Shown: positions 25,401-33,469, counted from the first letter of the stretch. The stretch: DNA of 64,000 nt from Sphingomonas sp. TZW2008 (GCF_002117915.1 NZ_BDJB01000015.1:96913-160912); one strand, 5' to 3'. Numbers and translations: made by a program. Notes: generated by a model not told the origin, from the sequence alone.

Positions 25401-25648
25401 CTGGTGGCCTGGAGAGCGCTACGCCTCCCAAGGCGCCAGAAGTGGCAGGCGAGCGCTCCACCGGCCTCCAGCAGGCTCAGGCGAAGGATCCCGGGAAACA
25501 GACGGGTGCGAGCGGGCTGGCGCCGGCGCCAGCCGCCGCAACTTCCAAGCCCCCCGCGCCCGACACGAGCAGCAGCGCAAAGCCCGAGCTGGAGAAGAAC
25601 ATCGACGACGGCGAGTCCCGTGGCCGTCAGATTGAGTTCGACCTGTGA
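22400..25648 (+). CDS. MobF relaxase-helicase (TraI/TrwC type)
   Basis: The 1082-residue protein nicks oriT and unwinds the transferred strand. The HUH relaxase domain has paired tyrosines NYYT (residues 22-23), the KSVSLLAL strand near residue 87, and metal-binding histidines in FLHDTN (His147) and LHSHAVFAN (His158, His160). The helicase part has Walker A GVAGAGKST (489-497), DEGSMTS (571-577) and GDDRQLGAI (about 600). The last 140 residues are Ala/Pro-rich and disordered. At about 1080 residues it is TrwC-sized rather than F TraI-sized. The start overlaps the traD stop by one base. Confidence 0.92.
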   Translation: MLSMAPVRSAGGSAKYFAADNYYTSEAATEASEWIGAGAFQAGLTGAPTQESFRAVLEGEMPDGSVIPSGANGKRAFGSDFTFSAPKSVSLLALVAGDKRLVEAHQQAVKEAMGWAERNLAEARIVGPDGVTRQVKTGNLIIGLFLHDTNREQEPQLHSHAVFANATRDQDGRWRALDNRALWAANTLVGAIYHASLRNKVAALGFTTELSGKHGTFEISGIGRETLKAFSTRREQILAAIGERRVTPEQRNLQTLLTREDKAEVEDRRQLYQDWRDKASGLGADLAGIVERAVNPATPRAAPWAAAVAGLNAVGARAKAIAAFFAERLGMEKADPLMPLARSQWPVTPEKLATAQSVASAIRHLSEREAGFTVHDIYRTALNFDLPGVSIDGVERRVNELVDQKVVFRGVGKYEGYMTTAQSIAIERAIMREANAGAGAGQPLMAPDVAETRLQAAAMKVHGFELNEGQLAAGRQVLSTSDRVIAIQGVAGAGKSTALLPLRDVLREEGKTLVVMSFMNELVQGTKEAGIEARTIDSFIGSHQHLLEPGTDQARIDKARDAYKDTVFIIDEGSMTSNTSQLKLNQLVNLLQVRMPNMGDDRQLGAISAGKPFEVMQRLGLETAHMPENLRATTDNMKRVNFHLYDRHPERAFTALSPYVVIAPDNIAETATKAWLALSPEMREQTGLYADGRVLKAEANALVQQGLLAEGVLSKESIKVEILDRESFTQEEIRYPGSYKQGQTVVVNRQIRSSGLWQGEYTVASVDKAAGTVSLQMSRLGRTKQFQPKKIIPDTSKPSPVDVYQKRELTLHKGDRIRFGSTDKDRGIWTAQQARVVDFDKNSVTLDIGAGNQIKLALSDPMLRRIDLAYSQNVHMLQGKTDTHAIAMLDSRNTKLVTQRALLVAATRVRESLIPVMDDKDRYLRIVKENTGDKTSALEVIGEVPGRDSSKSPAAAGPDSPSGANSSPRSQPVEKASDWDQAAAAFFDAADAAQRAAQAPAGGLESATPPKAPEVAGERSTGLQQAQAKDPGKQTGASGLAPAPAAATSKPPAPDTSSSAKPELEKNIDDGESRGRQIEFDL

Positions 25649-26244
25649 GGTTGCTCCTGCGCTTCGTCACCGTCGCGGCGATCGCGAGCTCCGCGAAGGC
25701 GCGCCCGCTCAGTGGCGCGCGGCCCGCATCCTGCCTTCTCGTCGGCGATTCCACGATCGTCGGCACCGCCGAGGCCATTCGAGCGAGCTTGGGCGTCGCG
25801 TGCGACGTCCAGGCGAGGGAAGGTGTGGCAACGTCGACCATCCTTCGATGGCAAGCTCCGGCCGGATCCTACCGGGTCGCCGTGATCGGCTCCGGGTCTA
25901 ACGATGCCGGCAGCCCACGCTTGAGCCGCGACCTGGCGTTACTCCGCGGCGCGGTCCATGCCGATCGCGTCATCTGGCTGAGACCATACGACCGAGCCGC
26001 CAGCGCGGCGATCGGTAAGGTTGCGGACGCGCACGGAGATGCCACCGTCGACCTCGCCAGCTTTCCTTCCCGGGACAGACTGCACCCTGCCAACTACGTC
26101 GCTGTCGCCCGCGCGATCGCGGCGCTGCCCCTCCCGCCCGCTCGTCCGGGCGCGACTGTCGTGGCTCCGCCCGCGCCAACCGCCGCATCGCCGGCCACGC
26201 CAGCACTCGCCGGCCGACACGTCGAACTCGTCACCGCCTTCTGA
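25645..26244 (+). CDS. Exported SGNH-hydrolase-like protein
   Basis: The GTG start overlaps the relaxase stop. A short hydrophobic N-terminus (LLLRFVTVAAIASSAKA) looks like a signal peptide. After it come CLLVGDSTI (block I with a possible catalytic Ser), IGSGSND (block III) and SRDRLHPAN (block V with Asp and His), the hallmark order of the SGNH/GDSL hydrolase family. Such enzymes remove acyl or acetyl groups from lipids, sugars or peptidoglycan. At the end of a transfer operon, a periplasmic cell-wall role is plausible but inferred. A related gene lies at 26648. Confidence 0.65.
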   Translation: MRLLLRFVTVAAIASSAKARPLSGARPASCLLVGDSTIVGTAEAIRASLGVACDVQAREGVATSTILRWQAPAGSYRVAVIGSGSNDAGSPRLSRDLALLRGAVHADRVIWLRPYDRAASAAIGKVADAHGDATVDLASFPSRDRLHPANYVAVARAIAALPLPPARPGATVVAPPAPTAASPATPALAGRHVELVTAF

Positions 26245-26267
26245 ACCGCCGTGAAAGGGAACCGAAC

Positions 26268-26597
26268 ATGGACAATCCGACAACACAGGTTCTTCGCGAT
26301 GAGGCCGCCTTCGCCCGTGTGCTCTTCTACGTCTCGCTCGCCCCGCTCGGATCGGGATTGGCCGGGCTGTATCTTCGGCGGCTTTTCGACATCGATCCGA
26401 CCCGGCTGCCGGACCTCGCCTTCCCGCTAAACGTGCCTCTTCTGGCTGTCACCTACCTGCCGCAGGCGGTGATTGGTGCCGCCGTAATGAGCGCTATCGC
26501 TGCCCTCCATGCTCTTCGCAGCATCGCCCGCGTCCGGACGTACATCCGGCGGTTCGGACCAGGTGCCGGCCTCGGCAGGGTTCGGACACGCCCGTGA
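26268..26597 (+). CDS. Small membrane protein between the SGNH-like pair, 109 aa
   Basis: Two hydrophobic segments (about residues 18-36 and 47-85, the second possibly a double pass) indicate an inner-membrane protein. AAGGGA lies about eight bases before the ATG. The C-terminus is basic (ARVRTYIRRFGPG), suggesting a cytoplasmic end by the positive-inside rule. No family is recognised. Its place between two paralogous exported proteins suggests they form one functional unit. Confidence 0.6.
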   Translation: MDNPTTQVLRDEAAFARVLFYVSLAPLGSGLAGLYLRRLFDIDPTRLPDLAFPLNVPLLAVTYLPQAVIGAAVMSAIAALHALRSIARVRTYIRRFGPGAGLGRVRTRP

Positions 26598-26647
26598 ACC
26601 GGCGCGGCTCATCGCACTCCGAAGCCTCCTCTCAGACGGGGACCACC

Positions 26648-27172
26648 ATGAAACGCCTCTTAGCTGCCACGCTTGCCTTGTTGACCGCCTCGCCGATCGC
26701 AGCGGCACCGAAGACCCCGCCATGCCTGCTTGTCGGAGACGAGACGATCGCCGGCACCGCGCCGGCGCTGATCGGCATGATCGGTCCCTGTGCCGTCCAG
26801 GCTCACCGAGGCGCGACCAGTAGCGAGGCGCTGTCGTGGCCGGCGCCGGGGGCCGAGTTCAAGTTGGTCGTGATCGGGCTCGGCGCCCACGACCAGAACA
26901 TGCCAAGGCTGGCCCGCAACCTGATGAAGATGCGTCGGGCGCTGAAAGCCGAGCGGGTCTTCTGGCTTCGTCCCTACGACGCCATGCCGGGGCAGGTCGT
27001 GCAACTCATGGCAGAGCGCTACTCGGACGGTCTGTACGATCTAGCCCGCTTACCGACCAAGGACGGCGTTCGGCCGGTCTCCTTTGTTCCTGTCGCACAG
27101 ACCATTGCCGGCGCATCGGGCCGCAAGCGGCCGAAACCCAAGACGCTCACCGACCGGCAGCGCGAGTGGTAG
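26648..27172 (+). CDS. Exported paralogue of the SGNH-like protein, active site degenerate
   Basis: I chose the ATG at 26648; the open frame begins earlier but overlaps the previous gene. Residues 1-20 (MKRLLAATLALLTASPIAAA) are a clear signal peptide. The body parallels the gene at 25645: CLLVGDETIAGTA, VVIGLGAHDQN, VFWLRPYD and LPTKDGVRPVSF. However, the block I Ser is Glu, GSND is GAHD, and the block V His is replaced, so hydrolysis by the SGNH mechanism is unlikely. It may be a binding or scaffold partner of the intact paralogue. Confidence 0.65.
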   Translation: MKRLLAATLALLTASPIAAAPKTPPCLLVGDETIAGTAPALIGMIGPCAVQAHRGATSSEALSWPAPGAEFKLVVIGLGAHDQNMPRLARNLMKMRRALKAERVFWLRPYDAMPGQVVQLMAERYSDGLYDLARLPTKDGVRPVSFVPVAQTIAGASGRKRPKPKTLTDRQREW

Positions 27173-27178
27173 TCCATC

Positions 27179-27515
27179 ATGAGCGCACAGTTCGACAAAG
27201 GATCTCTGTCAGCGTCGGTCGACGCGGGAGGAATCGCCTGGTTCCTCTGGCCGGGTCCGCCGGCGGTGCTCCACCAGCTCGTTGAGGTCGACAAGCGCGG
27301 GGCGACCACGCCGTTGGACGAGTGCCCTACGAGAGGACCTGCTGTTAGACCCCATCTTCAAAGCCGGGTCGTACCACTGGCGCCTATCTGTGGCATGGGT
27401 CGGCGACGGCCCCATTGAGGCGCTAGGGGGCGAGGCCCTGGCCGAAATAGCGTGCTCCGGCATCAACGCGATAAGCGCTCGCTTTCCGAACGCCTTCCAA
27501 CCGCGGGAGGCTTAG
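27179..27515 (+). pseudogene. Small hypothetical gene, probably frameshifted
   Basis: The frame from 27179 reads sensibly (SLSASVDAGGIAWFLWPGPP, VLHQLVEVDKRG) until about 27325 and then loses character. A second frame reads sensibly from about 27325 to 27515 (REDLLLDPIFKAGSYHWRL, then EALAEIACSGINAISARF). A single-base shift near 27325-27340 would join them into a protein of about 110 residues. I do not recognise it. It ends four bases into the convergent GntR gene. Confidence 0.4.
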
Positions 27516-28285
27516 AAGGCCTTCGGACGGAGGGTAGCGAGGGTACTGTTCTCCAGATCGGGCCGGCCTTCGCCCCAGACCACATCGCGGTGGATCGGTG
27601 GGAGGTCGTCTGCATTGAGCCAATCCTCCATATAGCGCCCGGAGTGCGCCTCCAGGCCTTCGAGATGCCGGTACTGGAGGAAAAGCATCATCGCGCGCGC
27701 GATCGAGCGCGCCCAGCTCACATCGCGCCGGGTGATCGCTTCAAGGAGACGCCGACGGCCGAGCAGCGCTTCGCTGAAGTTCTCTTTATTCAGCATCCTG
27801 ACGGTACGGCGGAACTGCGCCGGCGCTGTCACCTGGCGGTTGAGTTTCGCGAGTAGCTTCAACCCTTGCAAGTCGACCAACGCCTGATCGAACGTGCGGA
27901 GACTGAGGGTCAACTCCTCGGGATCGAACGGGTCGCGCTTGAGAGCGTCTATGCCGGCGCAGACTGCGGCGTGGAGCTTTGCGAGACATAGGTCGTCCGA
28001 CCGCTGGCTCCAGCATAGCGCGGCATGTTCCGCAAACATCGCCCTGACCTCATAGGTCTGCTTGATGTCCTCAGCAGTCCAGTCCTTGACGTAGAAGATC
28101 TGATTATGATCGTTCTGCAGGTAATCTTCCGCTTGCAGCCAGATCAATGCATCAAGGACGGGCGGGCGAGTCATCTGCAACCGCTCCTGGATTTGGCCAG
28201 TCCGCAGTTTTGAGCCCGGCGCCACGGCAAGATCGAGAATCTTGCGCCGGAGAAAAAGGTAGGCCCTCTCAGTCTTTGTCGCCAC
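27512..28285 (-). CDS. GntR-family transcription regulator (FCD type)
   Basis: The N-terminal 65 residues form a winged helix: AYLFLRRKILDLAVAPGSKLRTGQIQERLQM, then RPPVLDALIWLQAEDYL. The C-terminal 180 residues are all-helical, like the FadR C-terminal ligand domain (TYEVRAMFAEHAAL, FDQALVDLQGLKLLAKLN), although metal-binding histidines are not obvious. It probably represses a nearby operon in response to an acid-type ligand. Its target is unknown, since the flanking genes are unrelated to catabolism. It converges on the transfer operon. Confidence 0.8.
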   Translation of the reverse strand: MATKTERAYLFLRRKILDLAVAPGSKLRTGQIQERLQMTRPPVLDALIWLQAEDYLQNDHNQIFYVKDWTAEDIKQTYEVRAMFAEHAALCWSQRSDDLCLAKLHAAVCAGIDALKRDPFDPEELTLSLRTFDQALVDLQGLKLLAKLNRQVTAPAQFRRTVRMLNKENFSEALLGRRRLLEAITRRDVSWARSIARAMMLFLQYRHLEGLEAHSGRYMEDWLNADDLPPIHRDVVWGEGRPDLENSTLATLRPKAF

Positions 28286-28736
28286 CCGACCTCTCCCTAG
28301 GCGACCCGACTCCGCTTATTTTGGCTCAGTCTAATACGAGAGCGATCAAGTTGCAGCCTGCGCATTTGGAAGGTTCGCCCTCGTTCACAATTTGACACAC
28401 ATCCTGCCGCGAGCCCTCTCGAGCTCACGGCCGGTTTCCACGCCTTGAGGAAAAGCCTCCCCCCGCAACGAAACGAGTACGCCTGGTTGACATCACCGTC
28501 CCCCCCGAGACTGCCAACCTACACTCGCGATCGAAACCCATCAGGCGCCGAAGCGACCATACCATGGGTTTGACGCAGGCAGCATAACGACGGAATGAAC
28601 GAAGCGTCATCCGATCGGCACACCGCCCCTCGCTTGGCGCGCGGCTATGCCTCGAAGTGGGTGAAAGCCGCAATTACCATTCGAGGTTAAAGTGTGGCCA
28701 ACATCCAGACCGTGCCAATATGACGCGAGATGGCGG
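28286..28736. other. Gene-free stretch upstream of the GntR gene
   Basis: No gene is supported in these 450 bases. Two TTGACA-like boxes (near 28388 and 28486) are visible, but neither is followed by a convincing -10 box at the right distance. The composition is somewhat less GC-rich than its surroundings. It separates the GntR gene from the 3' end of the broken ligase gene. Confidence 0.4.
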
Positions 28737-29744
28737 CTACCGGGCCGCCCCGGCCAGGCCCACGACTGTAGCGTGCCGGACCTTGTCGCTTCCTTTCAGA
28801 TGTCGGACGCGGACACGTAGGCGAGGCTCCAGCCAACGCGCCTTCTTCGACCGCGGCGCGCAGGGCAGCGGACGCGCGCGGGCTAGCTCCTCGGTCGCGC
28901 GATAGAACTGCTCCCTGGCGTAGGCCGGAAGGGTGACCGCCGCGCCGCCAGCCTACTCCAACCCATCCTCGGTTTCTCGAGCCAGCAGCGCGGCGACCGG
29001 CTCGCCGGGAGTGACCTCCGTACCCACCACCACGAAGTCGCTTTCCGTCCAGCATTTCACTTTCAGCCAGTTTCGCGCCCGGCCACTGAGGTAACGAGAA
29101 CCGCGCTTCTTCGAGACGATGCCCTCGAGGCCGAGGCGGTCGACAGCGGCGAAGAAGTCTGCACCGTCGCCACCGACATGCGCGCTGAAATGGACCGGGC
29201 TTGCTGGATCGTTGGCCCCCAGCAGCTCCTCCAAGCGTTCGCGTCGCTGCTCGACCGCCAAGGGTCTAAGGTTTGTCGCTCCTTGGTGGAGCAGGTCGAA
29301 GGCCATGAAGACGAGCCGGTGGGGTTCCCGGCCGATTGCCGTCCGGAGAGCGGCGAAGTCGCTCCGGCCCTCCTCGTCCTGCACGATCACCTCGCCATCG
29401 ATGATCGCGCGGTCGACACCGAGCGCCTCGATCGCGGCGAGCAACGGCCGGTATCGCTCTGACCAGTCGTGACCGTTGCGGGTGTAGGCTCGCGCCTGCC
29501 CCTGATCGACAACTATCTGGGTGCGATAGCCATCGTACTTAATCTCGTGAATCCAGCCGTCACCTACCGGCGGATCGTCGACCAGGGTCGGCAACATCGG
29601 TTCGATGAAGGAGAGCGCGGGGAGGGGCGTGTCGACGATGGGCTCGTGTCCCGGCTCGTCGTGGTGAAGGACGTCGCCGAGCTGCCGGCAGTCGATCGCC
29701 TGGCCGCACTCCGGGCAGGTGATGAAATGCTCCGCCTCGGCCAT
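28737..29744 (-). pseudogene. ATP-dependent DNA ligase (LigD-type) with in-frame amber codon
   Basis: The protein opens with a Cys/His patch (TCPECGQAIDCRQL, HHDEPGH). Ligase motifs follow: the nucleotidyl lysine in EIKYDGYR, IIDGEVIV, FMAFDLLH, GIVSKKRG and NWLKVKC. At 28953-28955 the frame has TAG. Beyond it the same frame continues with typical OB-fold C-terminal sequence (AGGAAVTLP, KKARWLEPRLRVRVRHLKG, VRHATVVGL) to a stop at 28737. A Tyr codon changed to TAG would explain it. Truncation removes the OB-fold end, so the gene is probably inactive unless the amber codon is suppressed. I chose the ATG at 29744; the frame is open to 29924. Confidence 0.8.
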
Positions 29745-29910
29745 GTCCGGTGCGGTCACCGGAAGGGCATTGAGGTCGGCTCTCGACAGAGGCGGTTTGA
29801 AGCGCTTCACCGGGAGGAATCGCTCGCGGCCGAGACTCGTTCCGACTCCTCGCTTGGAGCTTTGCAACATTGCCGGCGTTCGTTCCTTCCAGTCAGAACA
29901 GGACGCCAAC

Positions 29911-30111
29911 ATGGCAGATGACAAGACGAAGCAGGATGGCCGCGATCGCAGCCGCGTGTCAGGCAGCGAGCCCTACGAGATCGAATACTTCGCGCAGAAG
30001 CACGGGCTAAGTGCCGAGCAGGCCCGCGATCTGATCGCGGATATCGGCAACGACCGCGAGAAGCTTGACGAGGCGGCAGAGAGGATCACCGGCCGTCGCG
30101 GTCAGGCCTGA
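29911..30111 (+). CDS. DUF3606 family protein, 66 aa
   Basis: The start MADDKTKQDGRDRSRVSG, followed by YEIEYFAQKHGLSAEQARDLIADIG, matches the DUF3606 pattern. This is a tiny helical protein that places a charged tail before a helix-turn-helix-like pair. DUF3606 genes are frequent beside DNA-ligase and stress genes in alphaproteobacteria, and their function is unknown. It diverges from the ligase gene. Confidence 0.8.
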   Translation: MADDKTKQDGRDRSRVSGSEPYEIEYFAQKHGLSAEQARDLIADIGNDREKLDEAAERITGRRGQA

Positions 30112-30112
30112 C

Positions 30113-30664
30113 CTACTCCGGAGTGCCGGTATCCTCATCGAGCACCGCCGGGGGCGCGCCGGATGGCAGGTCTCCGAAGAGCAGCTCTAGCACCTCGCTG
30201 ATCGTCTCGACACGGCGGAACTTGGATGCCGGCACCTTCGAGTGATTGACGCGCAGCGGGCGTTCTCCGGTCTCGCGTCGCCCGATCCGCTTCGGGCTGG
30301 CGAAGGACGATAGATCCGGAAGCGGCCCACCCGGCACCGCTCCAAACCACCAGAACGGGCCAAGGTCGAGACCGAGCGACACAGAGATCCAGATGACGCA
30401 TCCGGACGGCTTGTCGGCAAGCGCCCGGCCGACCGATACGGGTGCTGGCTTCTGGCGCACACCTGTCTTGAACTGGATATGTCGGACGATCTGCCCGCGA
30501 GCCATGACCAGGTCGTAGCCGTGCGCGTCGAACTCCGATCTGAGCACCTCGACGTCGGTCACACCCCGCCTCCAGAGCGTGCGGAGCGCTTCCCCCACGA
30601 AGACGTGTTCCACGATGCGCTCGCGCAACGTCGAGTGAAGGGAGTGCATCGACAGCTCGGACAT
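30113..30664 (-). CDS. Predicted PD-(D/E)XK-like protein, 183 aa
   Basis: The ATG at 30664 starts a cleaner protein than the long open frame, which extends into the divergent gene. ERIVEHVFVGEALRTLWRRG leads to FDAHGYDLVMARGQIVRHIQFKTG. The D..V...........Q-F-K pattern is that of a restriction-endonuclease-like core (D...(E/Q)xK). A conserved-looking PSGCVIWISV and a glycine-rich WFGAVPGGPLPDL follow. No restriction partner is adjacent. The function is inferred only from the fold pattern and the defence-like surroundings. Confidence 0.5.
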   Translation of the reverse strand: MSELSMHSLHSTLRERIVEHVFVGEALRTLWRRGVTDVEVLRSEFDAHGYDLVMARGQIVRHIQFKTGVRQKPAPVSVGRALADKPSGCVIWISVSLGLDLGPFWWFGAVPGGPLPDLSSFASPKRIGRRETGERPLRVNHSKVPASKFRRVETISEVLELLFGDLPSGAPPAVLDEDTGTPE

Positions 30665-30672
30665 GGGACCTC

Positions 30673-30984
30673 GTGACGGCGGGTTGCGCGACGTGCATAG
30701 CGGCGCTCGTGAGAGACGAACACTTCCGCCGCTTCCTCGAAAGCTCCCATGTTGGCCCCGGCGGCCGCCCGCTGTCGAAGCGGGCTGCAGGCGACTACGT
30801 CTCACGCTGCCGGCGAGTGGAGACCCTGCTCGGCTGCGATCTGGACCATGTCGACGGTCGCCCCGAGCATCTCGCCGCCCGCATCGAAAGCAAGGCGGGA
30901 GACATCGCTACCGCAGGGATCCACAGCCTTCAAACCGCCGCCCGGTCGTACATTGCGTTCCGTCAGGCGGTTGCCAGCCGCTAG
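30673..30984 (+). CDS. Small helical protein resembling an integrase core-binding domain, 103 aa
   Basis: The start is GTG, only eight bases from the divergent gene's start, so the promoters must overlap the coding ends. FRRFLESSHVGPGGRPLSKRAAGDYVSRCRRVETLLG, then AAGIHSLQTAARSYIAFR-like spacing, recalls the four-helix SAM-like core-binding domain of tyrosine recombinases. No catalytic domain (R-H-R-Y) follows. It may be a stand-alone DNA-binding partner of the nuclease-like gene. This is weakly supported. Confidence 0.45.
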   Translation: MTAGCATCIAALVRDEHFRRFLESSHVGPGGRPLSKRAAGDYVSRCRRVETLLGCDLDHVDGRPEHLAARIESKAGDIATAGIHSLQTAARSYIAFRQAVASR

Positions 30985-31847
30985 TTGCGGTTCAAACCCA
31001 TCTCCCGGCTCTGGAGCTTGTCCTTCCAACGGCTCTCGAGCGCCAGGAGCTCGGCCAGGGTCGCGGCCGAGCCGACCGTCTCAAGAATCGAGACGCGATA
31101 ATCCCTCGGCTCGCGGCTTCGCAGGCCGACATTGCCGCGATGACCGGTTGCAAAATACTCCCGCCAACGACCAAGGAAGCCTTCGCCGCCCGACGCCATT
31201 CCCACATACTGCTCCCGCGTTTTCGGGCACGTGAGGAGATAGATCCCGTTGGTCGACCGCAGCGCTTCCGCCCAGCCCGCGGGGATGGTCTCGATCTCAG
31301 ACAGGTTCAGGATTAGGGCGGCGAACCCGGGGAAGGGGTCCTCGCCGAAGGTGCGCTTTAGCTCCAGTACCGGCTTGGGCACTCTGTCGCCGCGCTGGAT
31401 CCAAGCTCGATAACCTCTCCCCCAGTCGATCCAAAGCCGACCCGCAAACTCGCTCAGTTCTTCCCGGAATGCGAGACGGTACAAGTTGCACGAGCCGGCG
31501 ACTTCCGTTCCGCCGGTGACCGGGTGCGGCCGATCCTGAGGCAGGAGGCCTACCAGCTCAGCCGCGTATAGCCCGACGAACAACGTCTCCTTGCCCGGCA
31601 CGCCGACGAAGGACGCCCAGAACGGCGCTCGAAGATCGGCGGCGTCGCCGATTGCCTGGGTCTCCTGATAAGCCTCGAACCGGTCGCGGTGGTCACGCCA
31701 TAGGACATAAGGCGATTGGAAACCCGTGTAGCGATTATCCTGATGCCGGAGCAGCCGGACCTGCCGGCGATCAATACCGGCCAGGTCGAGCAGCGAGCCA
31801 AAAGTGAGAAGCGCGGGGCGGGGCGCCAACTCCGACGCCATGACCAT
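30981..31847 (-). CDS. GIY-YIG nuclease-domain protein
   Basis: The C-terminal 100 residues contain a GIY-YIG domain: GIYLLTCPKTREQYVGMASG, GRWREYFATGHRGN, and ESRWKDKL...GLNRN. The catalytic Arg, Glu and Asn are in the expected order. GIY-YIG enzymes cut DNA in repair, restriction and homing. The N-terminal 190 residues are unrecognised (RLLRHQDNRYTGFQSPYVLW). The start is uncertain: the first ATG is at 31847, but the frame is open to TTG/GTG codons at 31913 and 31910 that overlap the upstream gene, which would fit translational coupling. Confidence 0.7.
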   Translation of the reverse strand: MVMASELAPRPALLTFGSLLDLAGIDRRQVRLLRHQDNRYTGFQSPYVLWRDHRDRFEAYQETQAIGDAADLRAPFWASFVGVPGKETLFVGLYAAELVGLLPQDRPHPVTGGTEVAGSCNLYRLAFREELSEFAGRLWIDWGRGYRAWIQRGDRVPKPVLELKRTFGEDPFPGFAALILNLSEIETIPAGWAEALRSTNGIYLLTCPKTREQYVGMASGGEGFLGRWREYFATGHRGNVGLRSREPRDYRVSILETVGSAATLAELLALESRWKDKLQSREMGLNRN

Positions 31848-31899
31848 GTCCGCGCCATCGCTGCTCTCGGGGAGGCCTTTCACCAACGGGTTCACCTCT

Positions 31900-32664
31900 T
31901 CAGTCCGCACCAAAGGGCGGATTCAGTCGCCCGCTCTCGATCCAGTCGCGGTAATGCCCGCGCCATGCCTTGAGCGGCGACGGGGCGTCGCCCAGCGCGA
32001 ACTCCATGAACTGCTGATAGGCGAGCGCGATCACGTCATCATCTATCGCCGGGGGCATCCCGACCTTCTGACGAGTGAAATGCTCGGCCGCGACGCAGGC
32101 GGCATGGAAGAAGGGCTTGTACCAATCGCGTTCGTTGTCGGCGGCGTTGTCGTGGAGGGCAACACGCGCGACGTTGAAAACCGACGATATCCAGTAGGTC
32201 TTCCACATCATGATGACTGCGATGTCGTTGGCGCTCTGCCAATCGACCTCATTGAGCGGGAGGCCGGTCATGTCGCGCAGTTCATCATCCGCGCGGAAGA
32301 TCTCGTCGATGTGCGCGTGCAGCTTTCCCGTGAGACCTTGGGTTCCGACGAACCCTGTGACATTCTTATTGGGGTCGGGCTCCATGATGAGGACCTCGAA
32401 CTTGGCCCTGGCCAGGGTTTGGTCGACCAACAGGTAACGGCAGCGCGCGCGCGGACTCTCATGCGCCTCGATGCCGAGGCACTCCTGCCAGAGCCAGCCA
32501 GCGATCCGCTCCACTGCCTCAGGGGACCAATGCTCCCGCAGCTTTGTATCACCGAGCTTCTGGCTGATCGCGAGAGAGCAAGCCTCTCGGAACGGGGTTG
32601 CCTTCATATCCTTCAGTGCAGCGCGACGCCCAAGCGCTCTCCCGACAGCGGCTAAAAGCCGCAT
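31900..32664 (-). CDS. Hypothetical protein coupled to the GIY-YIG gene, 254 aa
   Basis: This is a mostly helical protein of unknown family, with an aromatic-rich middle (VIMMWKTYWISSVFNVARVALHDN) and DWYKPFFHAACVAAEHFT. An alternative ATG lies at 32607. It lies directly upstream of the GIY-YIG gene, with an end-to-start overlap if the non-ATG start is used there, so they probably act together. No membrane helix or catalytic motif is certain. Confidence 0.55.
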   Translation of the reverse strand: MRLLAAVGRALGRRAALKDMKATPFREACSLAISQKLGDTKLREHWSPEAVERIAGWLWQECLGIEAHESPRARCRYLLVDQTLARAKFEVLIMEPDPNKNVTGFVGTQGLTGKLHAHIDEIFRADDELRDMTGLPLNEVDWQSANDIAVIMMWKTYWISSVFNVARVALHDNAADNERDWYKPFFHAACVAAEHFTRQKVGMPPAIDDDVIALAYQQFMEFALGDAPSPLKAWRGHYRDWIESGRLNPPFGAD

Positions 32665-32880
32665 CTTTCACCCCCGGTGCGGGCCGGCAGGTGCCGCGCC
32701 TAACCTCTTCATCCCCGCGCCCTTATGCACAGGACAGTAGATCGGGGCCAGCGTCAGAGCGCTTCCCGATCTCGCGAGCGGCACTTCACCGACCCTGGTA
32801 AAGTGCCGTCGCCGGTCAAAGTGCATCGCCACCGACCTGAAGGATTCACATCGCGCGCCGCTTGTGCTTGGAATGTTCTC

Positions 32881-33438
32881 ATGTACCAGCCTGATCTCTT
32901 CGCGGCCGGCACCTTCGGCAAGCCGACTGAGCGACCGGCTCGCACGCCAGAACTCGACGTGCCCGCGATCCTGGACCGGCTTACGGCGGCCTGTGAGCGT
33001 CCACGTTACAACTTCATGGTCCTGAACCTGATCGCTCAGGCCAGCGCCCGCACTGGATCGGCGGGCCCTTACATTCGCGAGGGCGATCGCCGCATACCGA
33101 TCAGGGATTGGCTTTGCGACGCGATGGCGCCCGTAGCCCGCCGCGATCCGCGTCGGCTCGCTCTGGCTGACAAGATCCGCACGGAGCTTGCCGCCTCCGG
33201 CCAACTTCCCATACGCGCCGACGAGGCGGAGGTGGTGGTAGCGGAGGCTGTCCGTCAGCGCATCCGTAAGTCAGGCAGGACGAACGTAAGCCGTGCGGTG
33301 TCCGAGCTGGTCCAGGTCGGGTTCGTCCGCCGTCACTATCAGGGGTTCCGCGTCGACCATCATAATCGCGGTGCCCAGCGCTTAGCGGTCTACACGATCA
33401 CTGACGAGACACGGCGCGGGCTGTCGCGAACTCTCTAA
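32881..33438 (+). CDS. Hypothetical protein with possible winged-helix end, 185 aa
   Basis: The ATG at 32881 starts the plausible part; the frame is open to 32725 but reads poorly there. PAILDRLTAACERPRYNFMVLNLI and IPIRDWLCDAMAPVARRDPRRLALADKIR are helical. The C-terminal NVSRAVSELVQVGFVRRHYQGFRVDHHN could be a recognition helix followed by a wing. I infer a DNA-binding role with low certainty. It stands alone on the plus strand among minus-strand genes. Confidence 0.55.
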   Translation: MYQPDLFAAGTFGKPTERPARTPELDVPAILDRLTAACERPRYNFMVLNLIAQASARTGSAGPYIREGDRRIPIRDWLCDAMAPVARRDPRRLALADKIRTELAASGQLPIRADEAEVVVAEAVRQRIRKSGRTNVSRAVSELVQVGFVRRHYQGFRVDHHNRGAQRLAVYTITDETRRGLSRTL

Positions 33439-33469
33439 GTTCGTGCTTTCGGATATGAAATAGACAGCG

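Noticed and set aside
28687..29055. A 122-codon minus-strand frame at the ligase 3' end
   Set aside because: It is another frame of the ligase C-terminal region, which reads properly in the ligase frame beyond the amber codon.
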